Part shown: positions 20,099 through 31,041 of the stretch, one piece after another | Layout: each line of letters opens with the position of its first letter | Numbering within the stretch: the stretch's first letter is position 1 | Translations under genes and position numbers: made by a program | The notes under the pieces: generated by a model | Seen by the model: only the letters and a program-made list of their open reading frames with translations | Told to the model about the DNA's origin: nothing | Databases searched by the model: none | Assembly: GCF_019059575.1 (NCBI RefSeq) | Contig: NW_024881869.1 | Location: 124,001-188,000, forward strand | DNA: 64,000 nucleotides | Direction of reading: 5' to 3' | Source of the DNA: Amphibalanus amphitrite | Lineage: Eukaryota > Arthropoda > Thecostraca > Balanomorpha > Balanidae

Positions 20099-22457
20099 AC
20101 ATCTTGAGTTGACAACCAGATGAGCCCGTTTTTCTTTGGACGACAACCACCGAAACACTTTTTCCAGCCCTGCCCTCCGTAGAACAGCAAATAGAGCATA
20201 CCTCCCGTTGTTGAGGGCCTGAGTTCGAGTCGCTCCGGCGCCCCACACACGAGGCTCCTGACAAGTGACATGGATGGTCTGCGGTTGGTTAGAGCAGGTA
20301 TCTTGGCTTAGAGCAGCCGCAGCCAGTTGAAGTCAGTTGAATGAGATGATATTTACCGGTTTTGATGGACGCGCAATAATGCGCGTCATCGGGTCACAAC
20401 TCACACATAGGTCACCGCACCTCTCCGGATAGGATGGGTAAGTATCGTTTGACGAAACTGCAGGCTTATTCGGACAGCGTGGTGTTTACTGAATCTTCAG
20501 ATCACTGCGGGATTATTCTGCAGGCTCAGGGTCTACTAGTTGCGAGCCACATTGGATTTTTTGACGATACCCGTAATTGCTTTAAATGGCAAAACAACAA
20601 CAACAAAAACACAGCACGTTTGCCCTTTACATGAAATCAAATTTCCCCATAACATCCGATTTTTTCTTTCAATCGGTCTGAAACATCTCCAGATTTAAAC
20701 AATACTTGCCTATTATTTATGTTTGACTATATTGTCTTCAAACAGCTGAAAATGTCTCAATTATATTCATATATTGAACAAAATAATACACAAAGGTTCT
20801 CGTGTAAAAGTGAAGTGCAAGACTGAGAAAACGCAAATAATTAGCAAACGTCAATAAACAGCACTTCAATGAAGCAGAAATGGAGTATTCTTTCAAATCA
20901 TATTAGCATATACAAGTACAACAGACAAACGTTCCATTGCTCTTGAAACAGGCGTGGATGAAGGAATCCACGTCAATCCCGTGAGAAGTGCACAATGCAC
21001 ATTGCATTTAATACTGAACCGTCCTGAGGGGACTTTGCTAACAGAACCGTCACTGACAGATCCAAACGCGGATGGCATTTGGGCATTTGCCCCTCCGGCA
21101 AAATAAAAAAAAAATTGACAAAACATCGCCGTACCTATATCTCGCAGAGAAAGAAATGTCTGTCGGGAAAGCAAGGCATAAAGAGGCAAAATTCAATGTT
21201 TTTCTCAAATCAGAACACCTACCTTTCGGGGAGCTCCCCTCCCTGCAGCAGTGTCCCAAACTACTTTTTTCTGGATCACCCAATGGGGACCTTGAACCGC
21301 TTACAGTGCCGACTGCCGGCACACCATACAAATACCAGACATATCCGGACCGGCCCGACCGTTGCCATCCTCACCTCTCCCACCCGGTAACGCGTCCGGT
21401 GATCCCCCTCTCTCTCTCCCATCGACCGAGCCCGCCGCCAGGTGGGGCCGGGCCGGATAGCGGCGGTGGCGCGGCGGTTATAACCGGTTTGCAGCCGCCG
21501 CTGCTCCCGCCGGGCATTGTGCAAAGCCGCCGCCCAGCGTGGAAGGAACGACTGACCGATATTTGGGGAGATTCGGCGGAAAGCGGGATGTAAATAGATC
21601 CACTTCCATAAGATTCGAAATGGAATGCAGACATATTTTGCTGTTTTTATATTGATCAATGACGTTTAAATTTGTTAAAATCAAATCAGTAAACAAAAAC
21701 GTTTCACTATTAACCTGCGCCCCGCTGGGGTCTGCCGACCAACGCGCCCTGCTGGGGGGGGGGGGGGCAATTTGCCCCCCCCCCCCTAAGATCTCGAGAA
21801 CCACGCAACATAGCGACAAGCGGCAAACGGTGTTGGATAGCCCCATCAGGGAACTATCTTGTGACCCAATTTAGTTGACCAAGGTCAAACCGATGACGTC
21901 ACAGGTCAGGTCAAATGTCGAATTTTCACCGTTTACAGGCATTTCAAGAAATGCGTTGTAAAATCGAGTAAAATGCATTTCATTGAAAATCATCGATGGG
22001 GAAATGTTCGTCAAACACATATTTTGCTATTTGAGGTCACTGATACCAGGTCAGGTCACCGAGGTCAGGTCACGAGGGTCACAATATGAATTTATCATGT
22101 GATGCATGTTTTATGGTCCATTTTATATGCCATATACGATTATGTGGGTGAGGCAGCCATTTTATATTATGTTCTGGTGAATGTCAGATCAAGGTCAGGT
22201 CAAGGTCAGGTCAAATTAGGTCAAATTTCAAAGTTGATATTTTTGCACAAAATGGGTATCGAATCGATGCAGCTCGTCACGGGGAGTTCAATGGTGATCT
22301 TTGTTTTGCCCTACGTGGTCTGTAGAATCGCTAAAAATTGAGTGCAAAGATTTGACGTCATCATTTTTGAACAGTTTTTTCGCTATAACTTGGCCAAAAA
22401 GGAGGTATCGATGTAAAATATGGTATGTATATAGAAGAGCGCCGGGACTATCACATA

Positions 22458-23427
22458 CGAGGTGTGACTAAAAAGAAACCGGACTGCTCGTGCTGGCCAT
22501 AAAATAGGGGGCCCAAAAACTAGCGAGACACTTGACATTAATCTTTATCATATTGTCGTGATGTGTGCCAAACGGCATCTCGATATCGCTATTATTCTCC
22601 TTTCCACAGCTCTTTGTTTTATTGATGTTTGACGGCCTTGTCACCGCCAGGCTTCTACAATGAGCGTCGAAAAAAGAGGGAACATCACGTTCCTTGCCAG
22701 ACTGGAGAAAAGTCCAACAGAGACGCTGAATCTGTTCAAGGCTGTTTATGGGGAGCAAGTCATGTGTCACATGCGAGTGTTTGAATGGCATACGAGGTTC
22801 AGCACTGGTCGTGAGGATGTCGGTGATGACCCCAAGGTCTGGAGGTTCATCAACGTCCGCGCGCATGTCGAAGTCAAGGGTGGAGACGACATTGATCGTC
22901 TTTTTCGATCACAGAGGATTCGTTCATCGCCAGCTCGTGCCGGAGGTGTACCACAGTCGACCAGCACTTCTACAAGGAAGACCTGGGACGCCTCATCTCA
23001 CGAGTCGGACGCACCAAGTGGAATTTCTGGGAAGCCAAGAACTGGGTGCTGCATCACGACAACGCGCCCGCGCATTCTGCCATTAGCGTCAAGCAGTTCT
23101 TTGCCGCAAAGCAGGTCGCGGTGCTCAAGCACCCTCTTTACTCGCCAGACCTCCCTCCCTGTGACTTTTGGCTGTTCCCTAAAATGAAAAACGTCGTCAA
23201 GCAAACCCATTTTGAATCGGTCGAAGACACCCAGACCAGAGTGACCAGCGTCAGCGTCATTAATAAAATAAAGAGCTGTGGAAAGAAGAATAATAGTGAT
23301 ATCAAGATGCCGTTTGACACACATCACGACAATATGATAAAGATTAATGTCAAGTGTCTCGCTAGTTTTCGGGCCCCCTACTTTATGGCCAGCACGAGCA
23401 GTCCGGTTTCTTTTTAGCCACACCTCG
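22458..23427 (+). mobile_element. mariner element with unusually long TIRs, internally deleted
   Basis: The ends are CGAGGTGTGACTAAAAAGAA and CTTTTTAGCCACACCTCG, flanked by TA at 22456-22457 and 23428-23429. The related TTAA element at 34186-35361 has the unoccupied site (cacatatattccgg, minus strand near 34620), which confirms the TA duplication. Inverted repeats extend about 165 bp (22458-22624 against 23262-23427), far beyond the usual roughly 28 bp. At 970 bp it is shorter than a complete mariner of about 1.3 kb. Confidence 0.93.
22660..23417 (+). pseudogene. mariner transposase relic (DD34D), frameshifted and deleted
   Basis: The N-terminal helix-turn-helix part is readable from 22660 (ETLNLFKAVYGEQ ... 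VFEWHTRFSTGREDVGDDPK). About 100 residues covering the second DNA-binding helix and linker are then missing. The catalytic core reappears in a second frame (LIVFFDHRGFVHRQLVPE, first Asp, near 22890) and in a third (LHHDNAPAHSA ... HPLYSPDLPPCDFWLFPKMK, second and third Asp 34 residues apart, 23049-23187). The gene cannot make an active transposase. The start falls just inside the long left inverted repeat. Confidence 0.9.
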
Positions 23428-23855
23428 TATATTCCGGTTTTTCAAAATTCGGAAAATTTTTAGATTTTGTTTTTTGTTTTTCTAAAAAAAACTATCTTTT
23501 GAATTTTTGGGGTCAAAATTCAGCAATTTTGAAAATCCGAGATAGCAGTTTTGTAGCGCTGTCTTTTGTCTACATGACCATATAAAGACCTTTGAAATTG
23601 CTTGGTAACTGTAGCTTTTGTGAGCGTTTCAAGATTTCATGTTTTTTGCTCATATTTGCTCGAACATGACCTCAGTTTGACCTCAATAATTCCTGACCTT
23701 AGGTGACCTAAGACTTGAAATTTGGTGCGAAGGTGTCCAATTGATGCCCGGAAAGGCACTGAAAAATTGGCGCCGCGCCACCGTTTCTTTGCTATTTAGG
23801 AAAAACCACAGGGGGGGGGGCAAATTGCCCCCCCCCCCAGCGGGGCGAGGGTTAA

Positions 23856-25004
23856 TCAATAACGCTGATATAGGTAGGTATAGTTGAGGTATGGCGCACG
23901 ACACGAAAGAAGTAAAGGCATCCCTTCACGGCCTTGATAAACATTACAGATGAATAAATGTCATAAGCAATGAATTCATAAAATTAAAGATCACTTCTTC
24001 TGCGGAGTGCGAGGTTTGAGCGCAATTATAGGTCAAGCCGTTCTTGAAATTGAGAAGCGGCAACCTACACGCGCTCATGTGCACATTATGTATACCCAAC
24101 TGACTTGCCCCGCACAGTAGCCGGTCCCTTACGGCGTACCGAATTTAAGCGCAATCGGTCCAGCCATTCTCGAGATGTGGATGTGACCCATGCACTCGTG
24201 CAGCAGCACCCCCCAACAAGATGCGTAGAAATACATTTCCCGGTGGCCGTCAATGCCTACCGATATGTTCAGCGCCATCTCAGCATCACGATACGAGGTC
24301 AACAGCAATTAAAAAGGTTCGTCTATGACTGGCCATTTGCCTCCCCCCGTCTTTCGGACACTTTTGTCCTTTGTCCTTCACAACCGTAAGCCGCGTAAGG
24401 CGAAATAAGTTTTTCTTCTTCTTTTTTACTTAGGTCAGAATTCAAAAACTGACAGTAAGGTAAAACGGAAGCGCTGGCAAATTGCCAGCCAAAGTCCACT
24501 GGTGGTTGCCTTGGACACACCAGGGAGGCAGAGTAATTGAAACAAAATTGACACCTCTTCACCGTTTGCACGTTGCACGTGCAGTGGTGGTCTCAAACAA
24601 CCCGATCAAAGAACACCAAATTTTGAATCATCGACATAAAAAAGAGCGGCCTTTTTCCTGTGTCCCTAAAGCATTTCAAATCCACTGGCCAGCGTTCATT
24701 GGCATTTCGGTAGACGCACTCTTCAAACAAACCTTTTAATCCAAGAAACGTCTCCCGCCACGTATCAAAACGTTTTGTCATGTTATATAAATATATATTC
24801 ATTTACATTCAAGTACGATCAATGCGCTGACTGGCGCCAACAAAGGCTACAAAATGAGGATGACCAGGAACACTTCCGATGCGACAGGATGTTGACTTCT
24901 CATCCGAAGCATCGCACTTCACAGAACATCAAGAGAACGACAAGAGCAAATACGACAAGTGATGCACACTCAATGATTTTGTACACTCATAAAACATAGG
25001 AACA
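23856..25004. other. Copy-B flank of H1-4, no gene seen
   Basis: This matches copy A (5606-5836 and 8177-9099). It contains the empty site of the GCCGTTTTCACGACGG element at 24083-24091. Short open frames are not preserved between copies. Confidence 0.7.
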
Positions 25005-26189
25005 TTACGCTTTAACGACCCTCCCAGCAGCCATTTTCTTCGCAACGGGCTTCTTCGCTGTGATCTTTTTCGCGGCTACCTTCTTCACCTTGGTCGGCGA
25101 CTTGGCCAACTTCTTCACCGGCGTCGCCTTGTCGGCGGCTGCAGACTTCGACAGCGTCTGAGTCTTGGCTGGCTTGGCGGAGGCAGCCTTTGCCGGCGAC
25201 TTGGCCGCAGCCTTCTTCAGGGTGGGCTTGGCCTTGTCCTTGGTGGCGAGCCGGTAGCGGCCGGAGAGGACGCGCGCCTCGGTCTGACCTTTGGGACGAG
25301 TCAGCTGGCCGCCCGACAGGCCCGCCTCGAACGCCTTCCGCAACATGCGGTTCAGCATCGCCGAGGGCACGCTGTGGTTGGCCATGATGTGCTTCTTGAT
25401 GGCCCTCACCGAAGTGCCCTTGGCGTCCTTGTCCGCCTCGATGGCATTGACGATCAGCTGCATGGTCGGCGGACGGTCGGGCTTGACCCTCTTGGCAGCT
25501 CCCTCCTTGGACTTGGGAGCCCGCTTGGCCGGCTTGGCATTAGCCGCCGGGGCAGCAGGAGTCTCAGCAGGGGCGGCAGGAGCAGTGTCAGCCTGAGTCT
25601 TCCTGGCAGCTCCACCCTGAGCCCTCGGCGCACTCTTGGTCTTCGCAGCTACAGCAGGTGCGGTGGCAGTCTCGGCAGAGTTCTCAGTCGGGGGAGCAGG
25701 AGCGGCAGCGGGGGCAGCAGAGACATCAGCAGGGGCGACAAGGGCCTCAGCAGGGGCGGCTACGTCCTCAACCGGAGCAGCAGGGGTCTCAGCGGGAACA
25801 GCAGGAGTCTCAGCCGGGGCAGAGGCAGCAGGAGCAGTGTCAGTCTTGGCCTTCCTGGCAGCTCCACCCTGAGCTCTCGGCGCCCTCTTGGCCTTCGCAG
25901 CTTCAGCAGGGGCGACGGCGGGGCTCGCAGCAGGAGCGTCAGATACTTCAGCCGGCACGGCAGGAGTCTCAGCCGGAGCAGCTTCAGCGGCAGGGGCGGT
26001 GGAAGCCGGAGCTGCGGCAGCCGCAGCGTCGGTCTTGGCCTTCTTGGCGGCTCCGCCCTGGTTCTTGACTGCCCTCTTGCCAGGTCTGGCTGTAGGAGCA
26101 GGGACAGCAGGAGCCTCTGCCGGGACGGCAGGAGGCTCGGCCGGGGCGGCAGCAGCCGCAGCAGGGGTGACGGCAGCAACGTCGGCCAT
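25005..26189 (-). CDS. Linker histone H1 (H1-4), intact
   Basis: This single-exon gene of 394 residues starts at the ATG at 26189 (MADVAAVTPAAAAAAP). Its Ala/Pro/Glu N-tail has basic modules near residues 37-54, 99-115, 183-199 and 219-236, all variants of K-R-x-P-(R/K)-x-x-x-G-A-A-(R/K)-K. The H15 winged-helix domain spans about 239-316 (RPPTMQLIVNAIEADKDAKG ... GRYRLATKDK), and a Lys/Ala/Pro tail with SPAK/SPTK sites spans 317-394. It would bind linker DNA in the nucleus. A TATA box lies 83 bp upstream. It is the copy-B counterpart of H1-1 but keeps its promoter. The lack of a histone mRNA stem-loop and the long N-tail suggest a replication-independent or germline-type variant; this is inference. 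Confidence 0.94.
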   Translation of the reverse strand: MADVAAVTPAAAAAAPAEPPAVPAEAPAVPAPTARPGKRAVKNQGGAAKKAKTDAAAAAAPASTAPAAEAAPAETPAVPAEVSDAPAASPAVAPAEAAKAKRAPRAQGGAARKAKTDTAPAASAPAETPAVPAETPAAPVEDVAAPAEALVAPADVSAAPAAAPAPPTENSAETATAPAVAAKTKSAPRAQGGAARKTQADTAPAAPAETPAAPAANAKPAKRAPKSKEGAAKRVKPDRPPTMQLIVNAIEADKDAKGTSVRAIKKHIMANHSVPSAMLNRMLRKAFEAGLSGGQLTRPKGQTEARVLSGRYRLATKDKAKPTLKKAAAKSPAKAASAKPAKTQTLSKSAAADKATPVKKLAKSPTKVKKVAAKKITAKKPVAKKMAAGRVVKA

Positions 26190-26271
26190 GGCCACGAGCT
26201 GCACTCAACGGAGCCGACGAGAACACGACGGGCTTCGAACGACGAATGTCGTCGGCGCCGGGCACCGCGCG

Positions 26272-26278
26272 TTTTATA
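26272..26278 (-). promoter_or_regulatory. H1-4 TATA box
   Basis: TATAAAA on the minus strand lies 83-89 bp upstream of the H1-4 ATG, the same spacing as in H1-3 (13640-13646). The flanking CCCGTATAAAACGCGCGG is identical in both, and homology continues upstream to about 26360. Confidence 0.85.
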
Positions 26279-26365
26279 CGGGCCGCTCCGGACGGCCAGT
26301 GGCGTGCTGCGGTGCCGCCGCTAGCCGAGACGGGCCGACCGGCCGGCCGACGGCAACTGTGCTTG

Positions 26366-26748
26366 TCAACGCTCACGGAAAGGCGTCGTATGCGAAATCC
26401 CGTGGGTCAAATTGCAATATAATCACTGATCTCGAAAGTTCACTTACACAGCTTGCTTGTGTCAGGATTCCCGACTTTTCGGTTCACAACCATTCAAGAT
26501 ATTGGCACGTAGGCGTAAAAAAATGTGTGTCAGAAAATGAAAGTCCGAAATAATACCTCATTTTACAAAAACTAGGTGATGATATGCGGGAAACCTTTCG
26601 CTCATCGGATAGCCCAGTGAATTTTGAGTCGTTATGTCTAATATTTTGTTTCAGCTCGATGTATGCCCGTCGTTACAGAACTTGGTGTGAAGACTCTTCT
26701 AAGCACGTAGGGGCAGCCGTTTCAGCCGTACCGGTTGGATCCAGTTCA
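26366..26748. other. Unassigned AT-rich sequence upstream of H1-4
   Basis: No gene, repeat or transposon end was recognised in these about 380 bp between the conserved H1 promoter and the next element. Confidence 0.5.
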
Positions 26749-27388
26749 GGGCCTCGTTTCATAAAAGGAATTACTTACGGCGTTCCGTCAATTATGCCAG
26801 ATTTGGCGTATTTGATGCCAATTCGGTTTCATAAAGCCGGAGACCGGAGTAATTCACGCCATCGAAAGTACGGAGCTTCATTTACGGCAAATGCTCGATT
26901 CCGGACCACTTGATGCCATTTGGGTTTCATAAAACGACGTAATTAACGCCAAATATTTTATCAAGCTCTTGATATCAGTGGTGTAAACTACGCACAAAAA
27001 TGTTGCGTGATTTTGAATTAATGTGAAGATTCGAAGCTAATTTTTAATATATTTTATAATGTTGAGCCCGGTGAGGAAGAAAGAACAGCCAAAATGAGAA
27101 AAAGAAACTGCAAATCTTCTGTACCAGTCTCTTTTTGTGGCCACTATCGGAATTTTGTTTATTCGCCGCGCCGCGCCACTTTCGTAGTTAGGCACTTCTG
27201 CTTAGCAAGCTTTCTGCTGTTTTTTAATAGAGGCCTCCACGGAGGCCGGTGGATGACGTCACGGAAAATGCCGCCGGGCGCAGTCAGCTGCTGGTAGGCA
27301 AAACATTCCGTGGTAGGCGTTGCGCCACTATAGGGTGCGGCGGGAATTCGAGAGGATGGTGGAGGTTAATCACGTTTTATCGTGAAAA

Positions 27389-29179
27389 ATGCCGACTTCT
27401 TGTGCTGCTTATGGTTGCACTTCTCGCTCTGGAAAAGATAAGGTGTCTTTTTATCGGTTCCCCAAAGATAATGACCGGTTGAATGCTTGGGTACGTGCTA
27501 CCAGGAGGAAAAACTTTGTGCCCGGCGCTGGGGCAAGGATATGCTCTAAGCATTTTATCACTGGTGAGTACCTAGTTAAAAAAAAAACTGTGTACATGTT
27601 TAATATGAATGTCATTTCTACGTCATACATAATTGTGGAGTCAAAATGCCACAATATTTTTGCATGGCATCTCAGGCTATCAAACATATTGTCTATGGTT
27701 TGTGAGTGAAAGTTGATCCACCACCTAGACAAATTTTGATATATTTATTCAATTACAGGGGCACCAGTCAGTGAGAAAGGGAGTCCTGACTGGGTACCAA
27801 GTGTCTTCAACTTCCCGTCATCTCAGCATGCCAGCAACGTTGGGATCGGCGGAGTGAAGAGAGCAGAAAGGGCCCAACAAAGATCAGCTCAGAAACAGCA
27901 TGCGTCTCTCCACCTGTCGGCTTCATCTGGAGATCAAGATGAAATGTGTACAGCCGAAGAACCAGTGTCTCAGGTGAGCTACAAACATTGGCTACTTAGG
28001 TACCTACCAGTTCAACCAGTTTTCCTGGCACCAAGAAGTAGGTAACTATCTCTATTTTGTTGATAACAATGCCTACTTTTTGTTATCTTGCAGGTCAGCA
28101 TTGAAGAGGCCAGAGCTGCAGAGGCACTGCTGGAGATGTCAGCAGCAACTGGCACCCGTGAGGTTGGCTGCAATACTGATGGTACATGGGGAGAAAACCA
28201 CAAGACAGTCGTCTCAGCTCTACTTGATAGAATTCATAAGCTGGAGGCTGAAGTCACATCGTTGAAGGAGGAGTGTGAGCAGCTGTTGAACAGCAAAAAG
28301 CATAACTCATTTGAGACTTTGAAAGAGAATGAAGAGGAATTTAAATTTTATACCGGGTTCCCATCCCTAGCAATGTTCATGTGGTTTGTAAGGGTTCTTT
28401 GTCTGGGGTGCGACCTTAGCAAAATATCCAGGTTGTCTGTGCACAACATGGTTCTTATGGTGTTGATGAAGCTCAGGCTTGGGACAACCAATCAGGATCT
28501 TGCATGGCGTTTTGGTGTAAGCAGGTCCTTGGTATCAAAGATCGTTCAAGGAACCCTCAGTCCAATGGCTGCAATGTGCAGGAGGCTCATCATCTGGCCA
28601 TCAAGGGAAAGCATACAGGCCAACCTCCCTCTCTGCTTCCGTTATCCCGAACTTCGAAAGGTCAGAGTGGTAGTTGACTGCTTTGAAATTTTTACAGACA
28701 GGCCAAGGCATCTCACATCCAGAAAGAAAATGTTCAGTTCCTACAAACACCATAACACATGCAAGGTTCTAATTGGTGTGTCACCAGCTGGGGCAATTAC
28801 ATTCTTGTCTCCAGTCTGGGGAGGTCGATCATCAGACAAAAAGATCACACTGTCATCTGAGCTCATTGACATCCTTGATCCATTCGATGTGGTGTTGGCG
28901 GACCGGGGGTTTACCGTTTCTACAGAAATGGCTCTGTACAATCTCAAAGTTTTGACACCAGCATTTGTTCGTGGTCAAGCCCAGCTTCCTAGGGCAGAAG
29001 TAGAGAAGTCTAGGCTTTTGTCTCGAGCTAGAATCCATGTTGAAAGAGTCATTGGTAGAATGAGAACGAAGTTTCGCATTCTGAAGTCTACATTGCCAGT
29101 CACCATGTACACGCAGGTAGATGATGTTGTTTGTGTGTGTGCAGGTATCATAAACCTGCATCCAAGTGTGGTTCCGTGA
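27389..29179 (+). CDS. ISL2EU transposase: THAP zinc finger plus DDE domain (three exons)
   Basis: Proposed exons are 27389-27563, 27759-27973 and 28094-29179, joined by GT-AG introns (donors GGTGAGTA and AGGTGAGC; acceptors ATTACAG and CTTGCAG), giving 491 residues in one frame. Exon 1 is a THAP C2CH finger (C5-x4-C10-x41-C52-x2-H55, ending CSKHF), which should bind the element ends. Exon 2 contains SPDWVPSVF, typical after THAP. Exon 3 starts with a coiled-coil-like segment, then a helix-turn-helix (LAWRFGVSRSLVSKIVQG) and a DDE nuclease with VVDCFEIF, LADRGF and HVERVIGRMR providing the presumed D, D and E. It would catalyse cut-and-paste transposition in the nucleus. No disabling mutation is visible. 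Confidence 0.92.
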
Positions 29180-29562
29180 GATGCCCCAAAACTCCATGGA
29201 ATGCATGATTAGATGGTACTAAGTGCTGGTAACATGCTCCGATCATGTATTGAAAACAAACTCAATTGAGTTTGTTTTCATGACAGTGACATTGTTGATG
29301 AATAAAACAGACTTGCAAATGATTTGTGTGAGGTCACAAACAGATGTTATAGTTCGTAATCAGCATCACCTGTAGCACCAGCATCACGCCATAACCCAAA
29401 CCCTTGTTATAAAGATAAGCTAGCACAAAAGATATATTTGTCAGCCAGACAATGATGATCAATGCAGCCAGCATAGCAAAATCAACACGACCATCTGGTG
29501 TCAGTGACAGAACAACCTACATGTGCACTAATGGGCACCCGGCACAGTCGCTAGCTATGACA

Positions 29563-31041
29563 TCACTTCAGGAGTGCTGGCACAATCTCTTTCACATAAA
29601 AGGTTTGAAGAACCTTCACCAGGTAGTCACCCATGCTCTCCATGTACTTTATCACCAGAACATGGGGCTTCTGCCCCGGCACATACACACAAAATGCACA
29701 TGACTTTAGCCCACAGACCATCATCTGTCCCTGCACCTGCATCATGTACGGGTGCTCTGCTTTGAGGTGCCCATTCTCATCTAGAAACCCAGCCTCCTGC
29801 GGAGACTTGTCCTTCAGGCTAAAGGGGCACTTCACCTCCAGAACCCATGTCCCACAGCATGCACACTCAATGATACCATCTGGGGAGGCAGCCAGGTAGG
29901 GGTGGTCAGGGCTGACGAACAGCCCACACTTACGAATTGTCAGCTCACTATGCATAGAGCTCAGAACCCCTTCTACAGCAACACAAGCATCTGCCTCGTG
30001 TGTATGTCCCCAGACTACAGCAGGCACTGTAAGCTTACAGGACGCTGGCTCCACGATCTTACGCACCAATGATGCACTCTGTCGTCCCCCCTCGACATGG
30101 CTCACCACCTCACCAAACACTGAAGCAGTCACCCTTCCATGCCTCTGGTTAAGCCACTCCTTCGATCCTCCCTGATCCACAGTAGCTCGCTCGACGTTCC
30201 CTATCACATCACTCGGGTACATCTTCTTCAGTTTGTTAACCAGCATCTCACAGTACTTCCTCGATGGCTCAGCATCACTAGGAGCTATCTTCTTCAAGAT
30301 GGAGAACATCTTGTAGATGGGATATGGCAGCTCAGTCCTGCCATCCACAACATCACCACTGACTGGCAGAGAGCTTTGCAGCGCACACCCAGCAGGCAGA
30401 TCCTGCAGCTCTGTCTGAAATGCAGCATCAGACATGATGAACTCGACGCGGCTTCGCTTGGCAGGAATGCCCATGTCTGCTGCAATGTCAAGGACCTTGC
30501 TGGGCTCCACCTTCTTCGTAGCTGTCTGATGATTCCATTGACAGGCCTTGCTTGTTGGTGCATTCTCTGTCAGTCCGTGGAGTACGGCTGCTTGGATCTT
30601 GTAGAGCACACCTGCCACATGGCTGCACACTTCTCCAAGTCCTGCCATGCATTGGCAGTGGGCAGACATAACACTGCCATTGGGGTGGCAGAGCACCCAT
30701 GCATTATACGACTTTGAAGCCGTCTGACTGGCCTGTACCTCTGCCTTCACGAAAACACCACTGGTATCCACTGAGCAGAGCTTGAGTGGGCCAACATGAC
30801 TAGACAAAAACACATTCCAAGCATCTAGTGACTTGAAAGCTTTCAAGTTGTCGGACGTGAAAGTGCCAGAAGTGGAGACCAGATACGCAAATATATCTGG
30901 AAACAGCACGAGTGGGAGCTTCTCGAAACTGTCCGAGATCCAGTAGGCCTCATCGATCTTGTACGGATCAGGAAATACCTTCTCTCCCAGGCAGAGCTTT
31001 GCTTTGTATCGTGAGGAGTCGTACATCACGAACAAAAACAC
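29563..31041 (-). CDS. ISL2EU accessory protein: SWIM zinc finger plus YqaJ-type exonuclease
   Basis: This single open frame of 492 residues is convergent with the transposase and separated from it by 383 bp. A SWIM finger occurs at C129-x-C131-x7-C139-x-H141 (HCQCMAGLGEVCSH). The C-terminal half is a lambda-exonuclease/YqaJ-like nuclease: EWLNQRHGRVTASVFGE (substrate-grip region), VWGHTHEADA, YLAASPDG and LEVKCPFS (Asp and Glu-x-Lys metal site), then YMMQVQGQMMV. Such proteins are the known second gene of ISL2EU elements; the likely role is processing DNA ends or excision sites, which is inferred. No intron is required. Start MFLFVMYDSS is the first ATG; MYDSS six codons later is an alternative. 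Confidence 0.9.
   Translation of the reverse strand: MFLFVMYDSSRYKAKLCLGEKVFPDPYKIDEAYWISDSFEKLPLVLFPDIFAYLVSTSGTFTSDNLKAFKSLDAWNVFLSSHVGPLKLCSVDTSGVFVKAEVQASQTASKSYNAWVLCHPNGSVMSAHCQCMAGLGEVCSHVAGVLYKIQAAVLHGLTENAPTSKACQWNHQTATKKVEPSKVLDIAADMGIPAKRSRVEFIMSDAAFQTELQDLPAGCALQSSLPVSGDVVDGRTELPYPIYKMFSILKKIAPSDAEPSRKYCEMLVNKLKKMYPSDVIGNVERATVDQGGSKEWLNQRHGRVTASVFGEVVSHVEGGRQSASLVRKIVEPASCKLTVPAVVWGHTHEADACVAVEGVLSSMHSELTIRKCGLFVSPDHPYLAASPDGIIECACCGTWVLEVKCPFSLKDKSPQEAGFLDENGHLKAEHPYMMQVQGQMMVCGLKSCAFCVYVPGQKPHVLVIKYMESMGDYLVKVLQTFYVKEIVPALLK

Larger units (their letters stand above)
21714..23851. mobile_element. TTAA-flanked piggyBac-like non-autonomous element (contains a mariner)
   Basis: The ends are CCTGCGCCCCGCTGGGG and CCAGCGGGGCGAGGG, bounded by TTAA at 21710-21713 and 23852-23855. 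Copy A retains the empty site (actaTTAAtcaatagcgctg, near 1321-1340), proving a TTAA target duplication. Without the mariner the element is about 1.17 kb and matches the inverted copy at 34186-35361. Each end has a G-run/C-run hairpin (21747-21788; 23808-23841). The interior carries AGGTCA/TGACCT clusters (21900-22230). TTAA duplications are typical of piggyBac (and Kolobok); the CCC start favours piggyBac. No transposase is present. Confidence 0.92.
20408..26265 (+). repeat. Segmental duplication, copy B
   Basis: This is a direct copy of 15-10338 without the copy-A insertions. It contains instead one TTAA-flanked element (21714-23851) that itself carries a mariner. Homology starts at taggtcaccgc and extends through H1-4 to GTCGTCGGCGC upstream of its start codon. 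A short hairpin (GACGCGCA/TGCGCGTC, about 20368-20387) lies just outside the left edge. Confidence 0.93.

Noticed and set aside
20160-20300. Second tRNA/SINE-like stretch (GAGTTCGAGTC and GGTTGGTTAGAGC)
   Set aside because: Box-like motifs are in the wrong order and spacing, and no cloverleaf can be drawn.
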